Source of the DNA: Leptolyngbyaceae cyanobacterium RM1_1_2
GTDB taxonomy: Bacteria; Cyanobacteriota; Cyanobacteriia; Phormidesmidales; Phormidesmidaceae
Assembly: GCA_012032345.1 (NCBI GenBank)
Contig: JAAUQI010000014.1
Location: 32,775 to 96,774 of the forward strand
Reading direction: 5' to 3'
Length of the DNA: 64,000 nucleotides
Shown here: piece after piece, positions 38,655 to 47,249 of the stretch
Layout of the letters: every line of letters begins with the position of its first letter
Numbering within the stretch: position 1 is the first letter of the stretch
Notes under the pieces: generated by a model
Told to the model about the DNA's origin: nothing
The model's input: only the letters and a program-made list of their open reading frames with translations
The model's database searches: none
Position numbers and translations under genes: made by a program

Positions 38655-39476
38655 GTGAAAAAAATAAGCGTTGCAATTCCTACTTTAAATAGCGAAACTA
38701 CATTAGATACAACCATCTTATCTCTCAAAAATCAGAGGGATGTAGAAGTTGTTATTATCGTTGTAGATAGCGGTTCCAAGGATGGTACTTTAGACATTTG
38801 CCGTCATTGGAATGTTGAAGTGAAGTACTTTCAAGCTGGTAATATGTATGGAGCTGTAAATGAAGGATTGAAAAGTTCTTCTAGCGAGTGGCTGACCTAT
38901 CTAAACTCGGATGATTGGATATATCCTGATAGCTTCTCGCGACTAATTTCGTATGGAGATAAATCAAATGCAGATTTAGTTTATGGCAAATGTGATTTTA
39001 CGGATGTTCATGGTCGCTTTATGTACTCATTCTCTCCGCCTTTTCCTAATCAGCTAAATTCTATAGTTCGAACTGGTAGATTAGGTTTCGCTCAACAAGC
39101 AACAGTCTTCCGAAATTGCCTTTATACGAAGCTGAATGGATTTGATGTTAAATACAAGTTTAGTGCAGACAAAGATTTCTATATAAGAGCTTTACAAGCT
39201 AATGCAACATTTTCATTTCTTACTGGTTCACCAGTGTCTTGCTTCAGGTTACACACAAAGCAGCTTAGCAGCACAAAAGCAGAGTTAATGGAACATGAGA
39301 GCAAGCAGATTAATCAGTGTTTGGTTCAACCTCCTAATCTTTATGATTTTTTTATAAAAACAAACTGGCAACTTCGAAATATACCTAATTATTTAATTCG
39401 TTTCATGAGACAGTCGATGTTATCTGAAAGGATTGTGTTAGCAAGATCAATTTATCCTGGCTTTCACATTGAATAA
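38655..39476 (+). CDS. Family 2 glycosyltransferase
   Basis: 273 aa: KISVAIPTLNSETTLDTTIL, VVDSGSKDGTLDICRHWN, AVNEGLKSSSSEWLTYLNSDDW (the SDD metal site) and LGFAQQATVFRNCLYTKLNG, a compact WcaA/WcaE-like GT-A enzyme. The start is GTG at 38655, since MKKISVAIPTLNSE is the natural N-terminus. AT-rich like its neighbours. Probably adds one sugar of the same repeat unit as the other island enzymes. Confidence 0.9.
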   Translation: MKKISVAIPTLNSETTLDTTILSLKNQRDVEVVIIVVDSGSKDGTLDICRHWNVEVKYFQAGNMYGAVNEGLKSSSSEWLTYLNSDDWIYPDSFSRLISYGDKSNADLVYGKCDFTDVHGRFMYSFSPPFPNQLNSIVRTGRLGFAQQATVFRNCLYTKLNGFDVKYKFSADKDFYIRALQANATFSFLTGSPVSCFRLHTKQLSSTKAELMEHESKQINQCLVQPPNLYDFFIKTNWQLRNIPNYLIRFMRQSMLSERIVLARSIYPGFHIE

Positions 39477-39509
39477 GTAGATTGAGCTTAATTCCAAAAA
39501 ATTTATGTT

Positions 39510-39580
39510 ATGGCGATCGCCATATCGGTTAGGGCATTTTCAGAATGCCAGACATGCTCCATGAGACACTTGACGTGTCT
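39510..39580. other. Cluster of three hairpins
   Basis: ATGGCGATCGCCAT (39510-39523), GGCATT-TTCAG-AATGCC (39533-39549) and AGACAC-TTGAC-GTGTCT (39564-39580) follow each other in the gap before the frameshifted GT4 gene. The first holds the only HIP1 site found between 34.6 and 41.9 kb. Confidence 0.6.
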
Positions 39581-39642
39581 TAACTAGAATAACCACAGCC
39601 ATATTAACTCCTTAAAGCTTTCAGCATCTTTCATCGCTTGCC

Positions 39643-40834
39643 ATGAAAATTCTGATTATAGTCCCATATGTTAGTCCTGTTTATGGCGGTCCTGCTAATA
39701 CTGTAAATGATTTGACCAGTAGTTTAAGTGAACTTGATTGCTCTGTTGATATGATTACGACTATAGCTAATGGACTAAATAAAATAAATCGTTCTCAGAA
39801 CGTTTGGAATATCAAAAAACATATCGAATTCGGTATTTTTCTTGCTGGAACAAAAATGATTTTATTTTCAGTTTTTCTATGCTTTATTGGCTACTAAGCC
39901 ATGCTGAAAATTATGATTTAGTGCATACAAACACTCTGTTTTCACCTTTGATTTCGTTAGTTCATTACATTTGTGATATCAAAAATGTGCCTTATGTTAT
40001 TACTCCTCGCGGCATGTTGAGTCCTTGGGCTTTAAGACACAAGTCTTGGAAAAAACGTTTTTATTTACACTTTATTGAACGAGCATTAATAAAAAAATGT
40101 AGAGCAATCCAAGCACTCACACAAAGTGAGGCTGACTATGTCATAAAAGCAAAACTTCACAATACTACTGTAGTTATCCCAAATGGTGTGAACATGCAAG
40201 AATTTGAAACTTCAATTAGATCAGATTTCTTTGAAAAGAGCTTTCCTGAAGTGTGTGGTAACAAAATAATTCTTTTTCTTGGGCGTATTGATCCCAAAAA
40301 AGGATTGGATTTGCTTGCTGGTGCTTTTGCGCGAGTAAGACACCAGTTTCCTCAAAGTCGTTTAGTTATTGCAGGCCCAGACAGCATCAACTTTCTTCCA
40401 GTTGCCAAAAGTTTTTTCTTAGAAGCTAAGTGCTTAGATGCCGTTATATTTACAGGAATGCTGACTGGACAGGATAAGCTTTCTGCATTAGCATCTTCTG
40501 ATATTTTTGTTTTACCTTCTTACTCGGAGGGATTTAGCATGTCTATTCTAGAAGGTATGGCTTCTGGGTTGCCCTGTATTATCACGACAGGGTGCGATTT
40601 TCCTGAAGCTGCGACTGCTCAAGCTGCTCTTGTTACTGATATCAATGCAGAGTCAATAGCTAGTGCTTTGATCGGTTGCTTAAATGATCCTGAGACTGCC
40701 AGTGAATAGGTGAACGAGGTCGTCAATTTGTATCGCAGTATTATACTTGGAAAAAGTCTGCTGAAAAGCTATTGGCTTTTTACAGAAAGATACTTAGCCA
40801 GGATGACCACACGAAAGGACGAAAGCTTTTGTAG
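39643..40834 (+). pseudogene. Family 4 glycosyltransferase with two frameshifts
   Basis: Three consecutive frames join into one GT4 enzyme. Frame 1 (from ATG 39643): MKILIIVPYVSPVYGGPANT and NRSQNVWNIKK. Frame 2 (from about 39820): YRIRYFSCWNKNDFIFSFS, TPRGMLSPWALRHKSWKKRF, LFLGRIDPKKGLDLLAGAFA and SYSEGFSMSILEGMASGLPC, ending at a TAG at 40707. Frame 3 (from 40706): GERGRQFVSQYYTWKKSAEK and LLAFYRKIL to the stop at 40834. Both junctions need one added base, most simply an A in AAAAAA (39814-39819) and an A in GAATA near 40705. With both repaired the protein is about 397 aa, a normal GT4 length. Sequencing error or genuine decay. Confidence 0.85.
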
Positions 40835-41078
40835 TTCTTTTGTAATTAATAATACGAGGCAAAACCGCCGTTAAAGCAACTTACCCTTGCTGGAGTAAGA
40901 AGAGGTTTGTAATTTTTTTATCATCACTAAAGACATTAACTCGTTCAGTAATGCTGATAAGACTGCTGATTTTACTAACTCGCATCATGAAATTAACTTT
41001 GAGTTCTAAAAACATATAGGCAGTGCCTTTGCTTTAAGGCTGTCGCTAATAGAGAGATTCCTGAGTATTTCCTGTTAT

Positions 41079-42443
41079 TCATTTGAGGTTTTTTCCTCTC
41101 TCTAAACGATTGCAAACTAAGCTAGAAGGAACTGCCTCTTTGAGGGAGGCCACTTTCAAGAAAATGCTGGCGTAGAGCTTAGTCACAATGGCAGGTGTAA
41201 ATCTTTTCTCAAAGCAAGACCGCCCCCTTTTACCCATTTGCTCAGCAGCAGAGACGTCTAGACTGAGATAGTGAATAAATTTGGCCAACGCTTTGGCGCT
41301 GCCCGGTTCAAAGACTGCACCGCAGCCAGTTTTTTTAACTAGCTGGCCTAGATAAGAGTTTTTCTCGCTGATAACCGCTACGGGACGTCCGGCGGCTAGA
41401 GAGGAGTAAAGCTTACTGGGTGCGACCAGCCCTTCAAAACCCGAGCGAATGCTAATTAGAGAGAGATCGCAGGCTGTGAGAGAGTAGGGTAGAGCCTCAC
41501 GAGCCTGATAGGGCAAAAAAAGGCAGTTTGTCAGGCCAAGAACTTGAGCTTGTTCGAGGCACTGTTGGCGCTGAGCGCCACCGCCGATAAAGACAAAGCA
41601 AATGGGCTTATTGCGGAGATAGGCGGCAGCGCTGATCACAGTTTCTAAGTCGTGACAGCGGCCCATGTTGCCGGAGTAAAGCACGGTAAAAGGCTCAACC
41701 AAGTCATGTTTCCAGGCAAACCAGTTGCGATTTTTGGGAATTGGGACGATTCGCTCGGGGTCGGCCCAGTTATGGATGACTGAGACTTTTGTCGCTAAGT
41801 CAGGGTGGTAGTCTACGATTCGCTGTTTCATGGCAGGACTCATGACGATAATGGTCTGAGCGCGCTGCCAAACTTTGTGGTTTATCCGTCGCCAGTAGCG
41901 GGCTAGCCAGTGGTGGGCCGGGATAACCTGAGACGCGATCGCAATATCCGGGTACAAATCATAAAGCAAACAGACATAGGGCAGCCCCAAACACCGCTGC
42001 GCCAGATAGCCCAGCAGCGGCAAAAAGGGAGGCGCTGTCGTCACCAGCAAAACACTGTGGCGGTGAGCATGGCGCAATAGATAAAAAACGGCGTGGCAGC
42101 AGAACAGCAGGCCCCCTGTAGCTTTACCGCGAATGCGATTAAGCCAAAATCGGGCAATCGGCGATCGCTTCACCACTAAGCGTTCCGTTTTTTCGACTGT
42201 GGGTGCGGACGTTTGATCAAAAGCGTAACCGGGCTGCCCGGTAAACACCTCGACCGCGATATTGAACTGGCCTAGATTTTTAGCTAGGTCTTCAACAAGC
42301 TGACCCGTTGCCGCGTAATCAGGCGGGTAGAACTGAGTGATAATACACAGCTTTAGCAACTGAGGCAGAGATGATAGCTGCGATCGCAACTGCTCCGCAG
42401 CCTTGTCTAAACTATCAGACTGAGATCGGTACTGCCCGAACAT
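41079..42443 (-). CDS. Family 4 glycosyltransferase, WcaI/WbuB-like
   Basis: 454 aa. KLCIITQFYPPDYAATGQLV, LVTTAPPFLPLLGYLAQRCL, HNWADPERIVPIPKNRNWFA, FTVLYSGNMGRCHDLETVIS and LVAPSKLYSSLAAGRPVAVI are typical of WcaI/WbuB-type GT4 enzymes in colanic-acid-like pathways. A 30-residue polar extension precedes the GT-B fold. GC content and HIP1 sites (for example near 41937) are like the core chromosome, so it is not part of the AT-rich island to its left. Confidence 0.92.
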   Translation of the reverse strand: MFGQYRSQSDSLDKAAEQLRSQLSSLPQLLKLCIITQFYPPDYAATGQLVEDLAKNLGQFNIAVEVFTGQPGYAFDQTSAPTVEKTERLVVKRSPIARFWLNRIRGKATGGLLFCCHAVFYLLRHAHRHSVLLVTTAPPFLPLLGYLAQRCLGLPYVCLLYDLYPDIAIASQVIPAHHWLARYWRRINHKVWQRAQTIIVMSPAMKQRIVDYHPDLATKVSVIHNWADPERIVPIPKNRNWFAWKHDLVEPFTVLYSGNMGRCHDLETVISAAAYLRNKPICFVFIGGGAQRQQCLEQAQVLGLTNCLFLPYQAREALPYSLTACDLSLISIRSGFEGLVAPSKLYSSLAAGRPVAVISEKNSYLGQLVKKTGCGAVFEPGSAKALAKFIHYLSLDVSAAEQMGKRGRSCFEKRFTPAIVTKLYASIFLKVASLKEAVPSSLVCNRLERGKNLK

Positions 42444-42505
42444 GCTGCCTCCTCATGATTGGGTTCGGGAAAGCCGAGTTGCTTTGGGGTAAAAGCATCG
42501 GCGGC

Positions 42506-43117
42506 TTAGTTACCTGCTGCGCTGGCAGCCAAAAGTGCAGCATTATTCGCTGTTTCTAAGAGTGCCTGAATTGCCTGAAATTCAGCGGGGATATTGGTCA
42601 AAAAGTTAGCGTTTGCACTCCGAACGACGCTGTTATAAGCCTCAACTGCGGCACCGAGCGTCGCAGCGCTGGGTTCGCTAGATAAGAGGGAAACCAACTG
42701 CGCTATGAGCTGCTGGGTCTGGGCGGCAGGTGCCCCTTGCGCGGTCAGACTATTTAGTAAGGTAGCGGCACCGCCACCAGGCGAGACCAGTTGACTATAG
42801 AGGCTGGCCTGAGCGTTGCGGTAGGTAATTTGTGTAACGCCTGCTGTCAGCCCCGTAGTAGGGGGTGCCAGCGTACCTGCTGACAGTTGCGCAACGGCAC
42901 GATCTAGGGCGGCGTTAATTGCCGCCGCCACAGGCGTCCCCCGGACTGGGGTAGACGGCTGGGGTTGAAAGGCACCGCCAGCAATATCGCCGGTGGTAAT
43001 AATATTACCTGTGACATCTGAAGCGTTGCCAGTTTGAGCTTGGGCAGGTACCGCTTTGCTTAAGCCTATAAGCACCAGTCCTGCCAGTAAAACCAGCCGA
43101 AAATTTAATAAATTCAT
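42506..43117 (-). CDS. Secreted alanine-rich protein of unknown function
   Basis: 203 aa with a signal peptide (LVLLAGLVLIGLSKAVPAQA, cleavage predicted after AQA near residue 28). The mature part is low in charge and rich in Ala, Thr, Gln and Gly, with predicted helices at the end (AEFQAIQALLETANNAALLA). I do not recognise the family. It lies downstream of the SLH protein gene (31 bp apart, same strand), so both are probably made together and act outside the inner membrane. Confidence 0.75.
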   Translation of the reverse strand: MNLLNFRLVLLAGLVLIGLSKAVPAQAQTGNASDVTGNIITTGDIAGGAFQPQPSTPVRGTPVAAAINAALDRAVAQLSAGTLAPPTTGLTAGVTQITYRNAQASLYSQLVSPGGGAATLLNSLTAQGAPAAQTQQLIAQLVSLLSSEPSAATLGAAVEAYNSVVRSANANFLTNIPAEFQAIQALLETANNAALLAASAAGN

Positions 43118-43148
43118 TCTTGCTTACTCCTTAATCGACTGCAAAAGC

Positions 43149-44912
43149 TCAAAATGTAGTGCCGACACCGACGCCCACAATAAAGCGAGTGCCATCTCCA
43201 GCTTCACCGGTGACATCGGCCAAGGCAGGGGTAATCACCAAGGGGAAATTGCGAAAAGGCACTACAGAAAGCCCTAAATTTAGGTCTTGGCCTGTCCAGT
43301 CAGCAATTACCGAAACCGGCTCTGCCACTCTAACACCGACGCTGCCGAAGACATCGACGTCGTTTTCACCGCTGCCTTCACTGCGAAAGCGGCCTCCCCC
43401 CAAGCCGACTGAAGCCGTTATGGAGCTAAAAGGCCGACTTGGATCCTCTCTAAGCCGGAAGATTTTACTGACGACCCCATAGCCGCTTTCGCCGCCGTCG
43501 GGGTTGCCAAAGGTAATTAAGTTCTCAACGCCCAGGGCGATCGCCCAGTCTCCAGCAAACTGACGATGCAGCTTAAAGCTAAAGCCCCCATCTTCAAAAG
43601 CGTCGCCGCGCAGATCTACAATAGCTAAAGCCACCTCTAAACCGACTAAATCACGAGCGTCTCCCAACCCAAAGCCCAAGGAAATTGCGCCGTCAGATCG
43701 ACTGGTAAAGCGAGCACGCTCCTGGAAAGTTGCGCCGAAAAAGACATCTCCCCAGTCAGCTCCAAACGCTGTGGGAGAGCCAATCGTCGAGCCAGGAATG
43801 CCCAAAGCTCCGGTCGGGGCTACCCCCAAAATAGAGACTTCTGCGGGTGTACTAGCCAGCAACAGCCGATTGCGAATGACTTCTAACTCAGCCAGACTTG
43901 GCCCAGGCGGCTCGTAGCCCACAATGTAGTTAGCAGCCGAGTTAGTCGCCGTCAGAACCGGAGCGCGCTCAGCCGCCACCAGTGCCTGATAGATGAAAGC
44001 GGCCACCTCTGCTCGGGTGGCCAGCTGACCTGGCCTCAGCAGTCCCACATCAGGGTAGTTGACAACAATTTGTTCTTCAGTGACAGCCGCTACGCGCGAT
44101 CGCGCGTAGTCTGGCACCGCCCCGGCGTCAGCATAGCGCTGTATCAGCACCGCATTAGCATTGTTGGGGCTGTTCAGGTTTAAGCCGCTGCCCAGTGCTA
44201 AGAGTACTTCAACCCGTGAGATAGGCTGGTTGGGGCGAAAAGTACCGTCTGGATAGCCGCTGAGAAATCCCAGCGCTGTTGCCTGCTGAATCGCCTGATA
44301 GCCCCAATAGTCTGAAGAAATATCGCTGAACTGAATTGGGGCACGAACGCCAGCACCCGGAAAAGCCTGACGTACCAAAGCTGCGAACTGCACTCGCGTT
44401 ACTGGCTCGTTGGGACGAAAGGTGCCGTCCAAAAAGCCTTTGATAATTTGTCGCTCTACCAGGGGCTGAATGAATGCCTGCGCCCAATGTCCTCGCACGT
44501 CCGGCAAAGTCACACCCTGTGCCAGCGTTGTGTCATCTGAGCGCCCTAGTGAATTGGCTGGGGAACTGGCCGGGCTGGTGGCTACGTTTTGGTTAAGCGC
44601 TGATAGGGCCGGTAGCGGGATTGACGTCAGCGATGCTGCCGTCAGGTTAGACAGACTTTGAGAAGTCGGTAGCTGAGTTGCCAAACTACTCAAACGCGAA
44701 ACTGCCGCTGTAGGATTTGCTGTGGAATTTGCATTTGCAGAGGAAGATAGCGGTTCAGCCTGGCCGGGTGCGGCTGCATTATTCTCAGCAGCAGAGGCGA
44801 TGCTTCCGGCCCTAAGACCTGTAACAGGGCCGAAAACCATCAGACTCGCTAGTACTCCCCCTAGACGTAATTGCCTTCGGCTCGGTTTCTTAAAAATAAC
44901 TGACAGCGCCAT
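43149..44912 (-). CDS. SLH-domain outer-membrane protein
   Basis: 587 aa. A hydrophobic N-terminus (about 17-38) acts as signal, then comes a Ser/Ala-rich linker. Three SLH modules lie at about 133-310: LPDVRGHWAQAFIQPLVERQ and FLDGTFRPNEPVTRVQFAAL; FSDISSDYWGYQAIQQATAL and GYPDGTFRPNQPISRVEVLL; then a more diverged YADAGAVPDYARSRVAAVTE. The C-terminal 250 residues are beta-rich and end in GVGVGTTF, a C-terminal Phe as in outer-membrane barrels. SLH domains of cyanobacterial outer-membrane proteins bind peptidoglycan-linked polymers. It sits beside the polysaccharide export genes. Confidence 0.88.
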   Translation of the reverse strand: MALSVIFKKPSRRQLRLGGVLASLMVFGPVTGLRAGSIASAAENNAAAPGQAEPLSSSANANSTANPTAAVSRLSSLATQLPTSQSLSNLTAASLTSIPLPALSALNQNVATSPASSPANSLGRSDDTTLAQGVTLPDVRGHWAQAFIQPLVERQIIKGFLDGTFRPNEPVTRVQFAALVRQAFPGAGVRAPIQFSDISSDYWGYQAIQQATALGFLSGYPDGTFRPNQPISRVEVLLALGSGLNLNSPNNANAVLIQRYADAGAVPDYARSRVAAVTEEQIVVNYPDVGLLRPGQLATRAEVAAFIYQALVAAERAPVLTATNSAANYIVGYEPPGPSLAELEVIRNRLLLASTPAEVSILGVAPTGALGIPGSTIGSPTAFGADWGDVFFGATFQERARFTSRSDGAISLGFGLGDARDLVGLEVALAIVDLRGDAFEDGGFSFKLHRQFAGDWAIALGVENLITFGNPDGGESGYGVVSKIFRLREDPSRPFSSITASVGLGGGRFRSEGSGENDVDVFGSVGVRVAEPVSVIADWTGQDLNLGLSVVPFRNFPLVITPALADVTGEAGDGTRFIVGVGVGTTF

Positions 44913-45758
44913 ATTTCAACTCCTCACACACTTCGTTATGTCTTTGAATTGAGCCATCAAAATCTCAAGCAGGCATTTGCAATGGTAATTAGAATTATCC
45001 AGAATTATCCCAATGGACGTTAAGAAATATTACTTTATGCCTGACAGATAAATCAGGTATAAAACGCTACTTTTTTGCTTGACTGATACTTACAGAAAGG
45101 GGCGGCGCTGATCTGCTTTTGTTAGCTGAGCGAATCGCAAAGCTTCAGATCAACACTGAAAAAAGCTACGCGAAGCAGTCCCTCATTAATGGTATAAGGC
45201 GCTACTTTTACGGGTAGCTAAACTTCTACTGCACAGCTGAGTTTGATCTCACAGACAACAAAATACACTAAGAATTGCTGAAAAACTAGCAGAGCGCCTG
45301 AGAAGTTAAGCAGATGTAGCCTCTTGCACAGAGTAATTACACCTGTTGTCAAAACAAAATATACCTAAAAAAACAAATCTGGTGGTAATCGTCAAGAGGC
45401 TAGAGCCAATAGGTTCCACTTTGCATCAAAAAGACATCTAGAGATATCTAAAAATTACTGTGGAGGTCTTTAAAGTGACGGACTTGGGTGTGGCTAAAAG
45501 AGTTTGGCTTTTTTGGGTGAAGAGAAACTAACTGCGGAGTCCTCTTCCTCAAGAAGGATTTGAAGAACTCATCAGCCTAATTTTCTTTATGCCAGGTTTA
45601 CGTGAGTTTAGATAGCAGAATCTATCGAAATTTTACTCGCCAGATTTTGCTTTAGCCGTTAAGCTTGTGGGAGCTAAATCGGCAAAGCTATGCTGAAAGC
45701 GCTATTCTCAGTGAGCCTTTTCCCTTCTTGCGGTTTCTAGTTAACCGTTTTAGGCGCT
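44913..45758. promoter_or_regulatory. Long divergent intergenic region with a direct repeat
   Basis: 846 bp between the divergent SLH gene and wza-like gene, relatively AT-rich, without a credible gene. GGTATAA-AA-CGCTACTTTT (45056-45074) recurs as GGTATAA-GG-CGCTACTTTT (45191-45209), 17 of 19 bases identical and 135 bp apart, so it may be a regulator binding site. AGAATTATCC is repeated in tandem near 44992-45010. Confidence 0.5.
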
Positions 45759-47177
45759 ATGCTGACAGTGATTTCTTCGCTTAGATTATTCAGCTACGGT
45801 TGTGTGGGACTGCTTTACTGGGCGATCGCGGCTAGCTTAAGCTGGGCACAAACTCCTTTACCGTCACTAGATCCCTTAGCTCCGACGGGTGCTGTGCCAG
45901 TAGAAAATTCTGCGCTACCCGCAGCCGTTGAGCAAACGTACCGGCTAGGCGTTGGCGATCGCCTCGCCATCGAAGTCTTCAATGTGCCTGAATACAGCGG
46001 CGAGTATCAGGTGCTGATAGACGGCTCCTTAAATTTACCCATGGTTGGGCGGGTTTCAGTGAGGGGGCTGTCTCTGACCGCTGCTGGCGAAACCATTGGT
46101 GTTGCTTATACACCGCTGGTACGGCGTCCATTGGTGACTGTCAGCCTGCTGCAGCCGCGCCCGGTAGAAATTGCGATCGCCGGAGAAGTGACTCGTCCGG
46201 GTGTCTACACCCTACCTGTCGAGGCTGGGGCCAAGTTTCCCAGCTTGGTGCAGGCTATTCAGACTGCGGGAGGGCTAACCCAAATTGCTAACCTAGAACA
46301 AATTCAGCTACACCGCCCCCAGCCCAACGGCACCTTTCAGGTCACCCGTGTTAACCTTTGGGCCTTGCTGCAGCAGGGCGACCTCAGCCAAAATCCAACC
46401 CTTCAAGACGGCGATACCCTGGTAGTTCCCACTGTCGAGCAGACCGATTTAGCTACGGCAAACCAGCTCGCCGCAGCTAACTTTGCCGCACTCCCCACTG
46501 AATCTCTAAACATTGCCGTTGTCGGTGAGGTCTTTCGACCCGGATCTCATCAGCTCACCACCGCAGATGATAGCCCTGATCGACCGACTCTGACCCGGGC
46601 CTTGGAGGTTGCAGGCGGCATAACACCTTCAGCCAACATTCGGCAGGTTGAGGTACGACGGCAAACCCGCAGCGGTGTTGTGCAAACGATTCCGATTGAC
46701 CTTTGGGCTTTACTCAGAGAAGGAGACGTACAGCAAGATTTGATCTTGCAGCAGGGCGATACGGTTGTCGTACCCGCAGCCACAGACCTCAGCCCAGAAG
46801 AAGCCGTGCAGCTTGCCAGCGCTAGCTTCTCGCCGGATGAAATTGAGGTCAATGTGGTGGGGCGAGTCGAGCAGCCCGGCGTCGTCAAGCTCCGACCCAA
46901 CACGCCTTTAAATCAGGCATTGCTGGCAGCCGGAGGCTTTAGCAACGAGGCCCGTGAAAAATCTGTCGAGCTAATTCGTCTCAATCCAGACGGCACGGCG
47001 ACGCGACGCAACATTGAGGTAGATTTATCTGCAGGCATCAATGAAGAAACAAATCCAGTGCTGCGCCACCAAGACGTGGTGGTAGTGGCCCCTTCTGGCC
47101 TGACCAGCCTCTCAGAAAACTTAGGTGCTCTGTTTAATCCCCTGCGGCTATTGCTGCCTTTCTCAAATTTCTTTTGA
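45759..47177 (+). CDS. Polysaccharide export protein, Wza-like (SLBB domains)
   Basis: Outer-membrane/periplasmic export channel component for exopolysaccharide. 472 aa with a signal segment (LLYWAIAASLSWAQ), the Poly_export domain (about 60-140: YRLGVGDRLAIEVFNVPEYS, DGSLNLPMVGRVSVRGLSL) and three SLBB modules (about 140-235: EIAIAGEVTRPGVYTL; 250-345: NIAVVGEVFRPGSHQL; 365-450: EVNVVGRVEQPGVVKL). No lipobox is obvious, as in many cyanobacterial members. The Wzc-like kinase gene follows, the standard pair. Confidence 0.93.
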   Translation: MLTVISSLRLFSYGCVGLLYWAIAASLSWAQTPLPSLDPLAPTGAVPVENSALPAAVEQTYRLGVGDRLAIEVFNVPEYSGEYQVLIDGSLNLPMVGRVSVRGLSLTAAGETIGVAYTPLVRRPLVTVSLLQPRPVEIAIAGEVTRPGVYTLPVEAGAKFPSLVQAIQTAGGLTQIANLEQIQLHRPQPNGTFQVTRVNLWALLQQGDLSQNPTLQDGDTLVVPTVEQTDLATANQLAAANFAALPTESLNIAVVGEVFRPGSHQLTTADDSPDRPTLTRALEVAGGITPSANIRQVEVRRQTRSGVVQTIPIDLWALLREGDVQQDLILQQGDTVVVPAATDLSPEEAVQLASASFSPDEIEVNVVGRVEQPGVVKLRPNTPLNQALLAAGGFSNEAREKSVELIRLNPDGTATRRNIEVDLSAGINEETNPVLRHQDVVVVAPSGLTSLSENLGALFNPLRLLLPFSNFF

Positions 47178-47249
47178 GGCAGTTCTTTGGGGTGATTCCT
47201 TAGAAAAAGATGATGAATTTTCTATTTGCGCTATGAGGCGTCAGCATTA

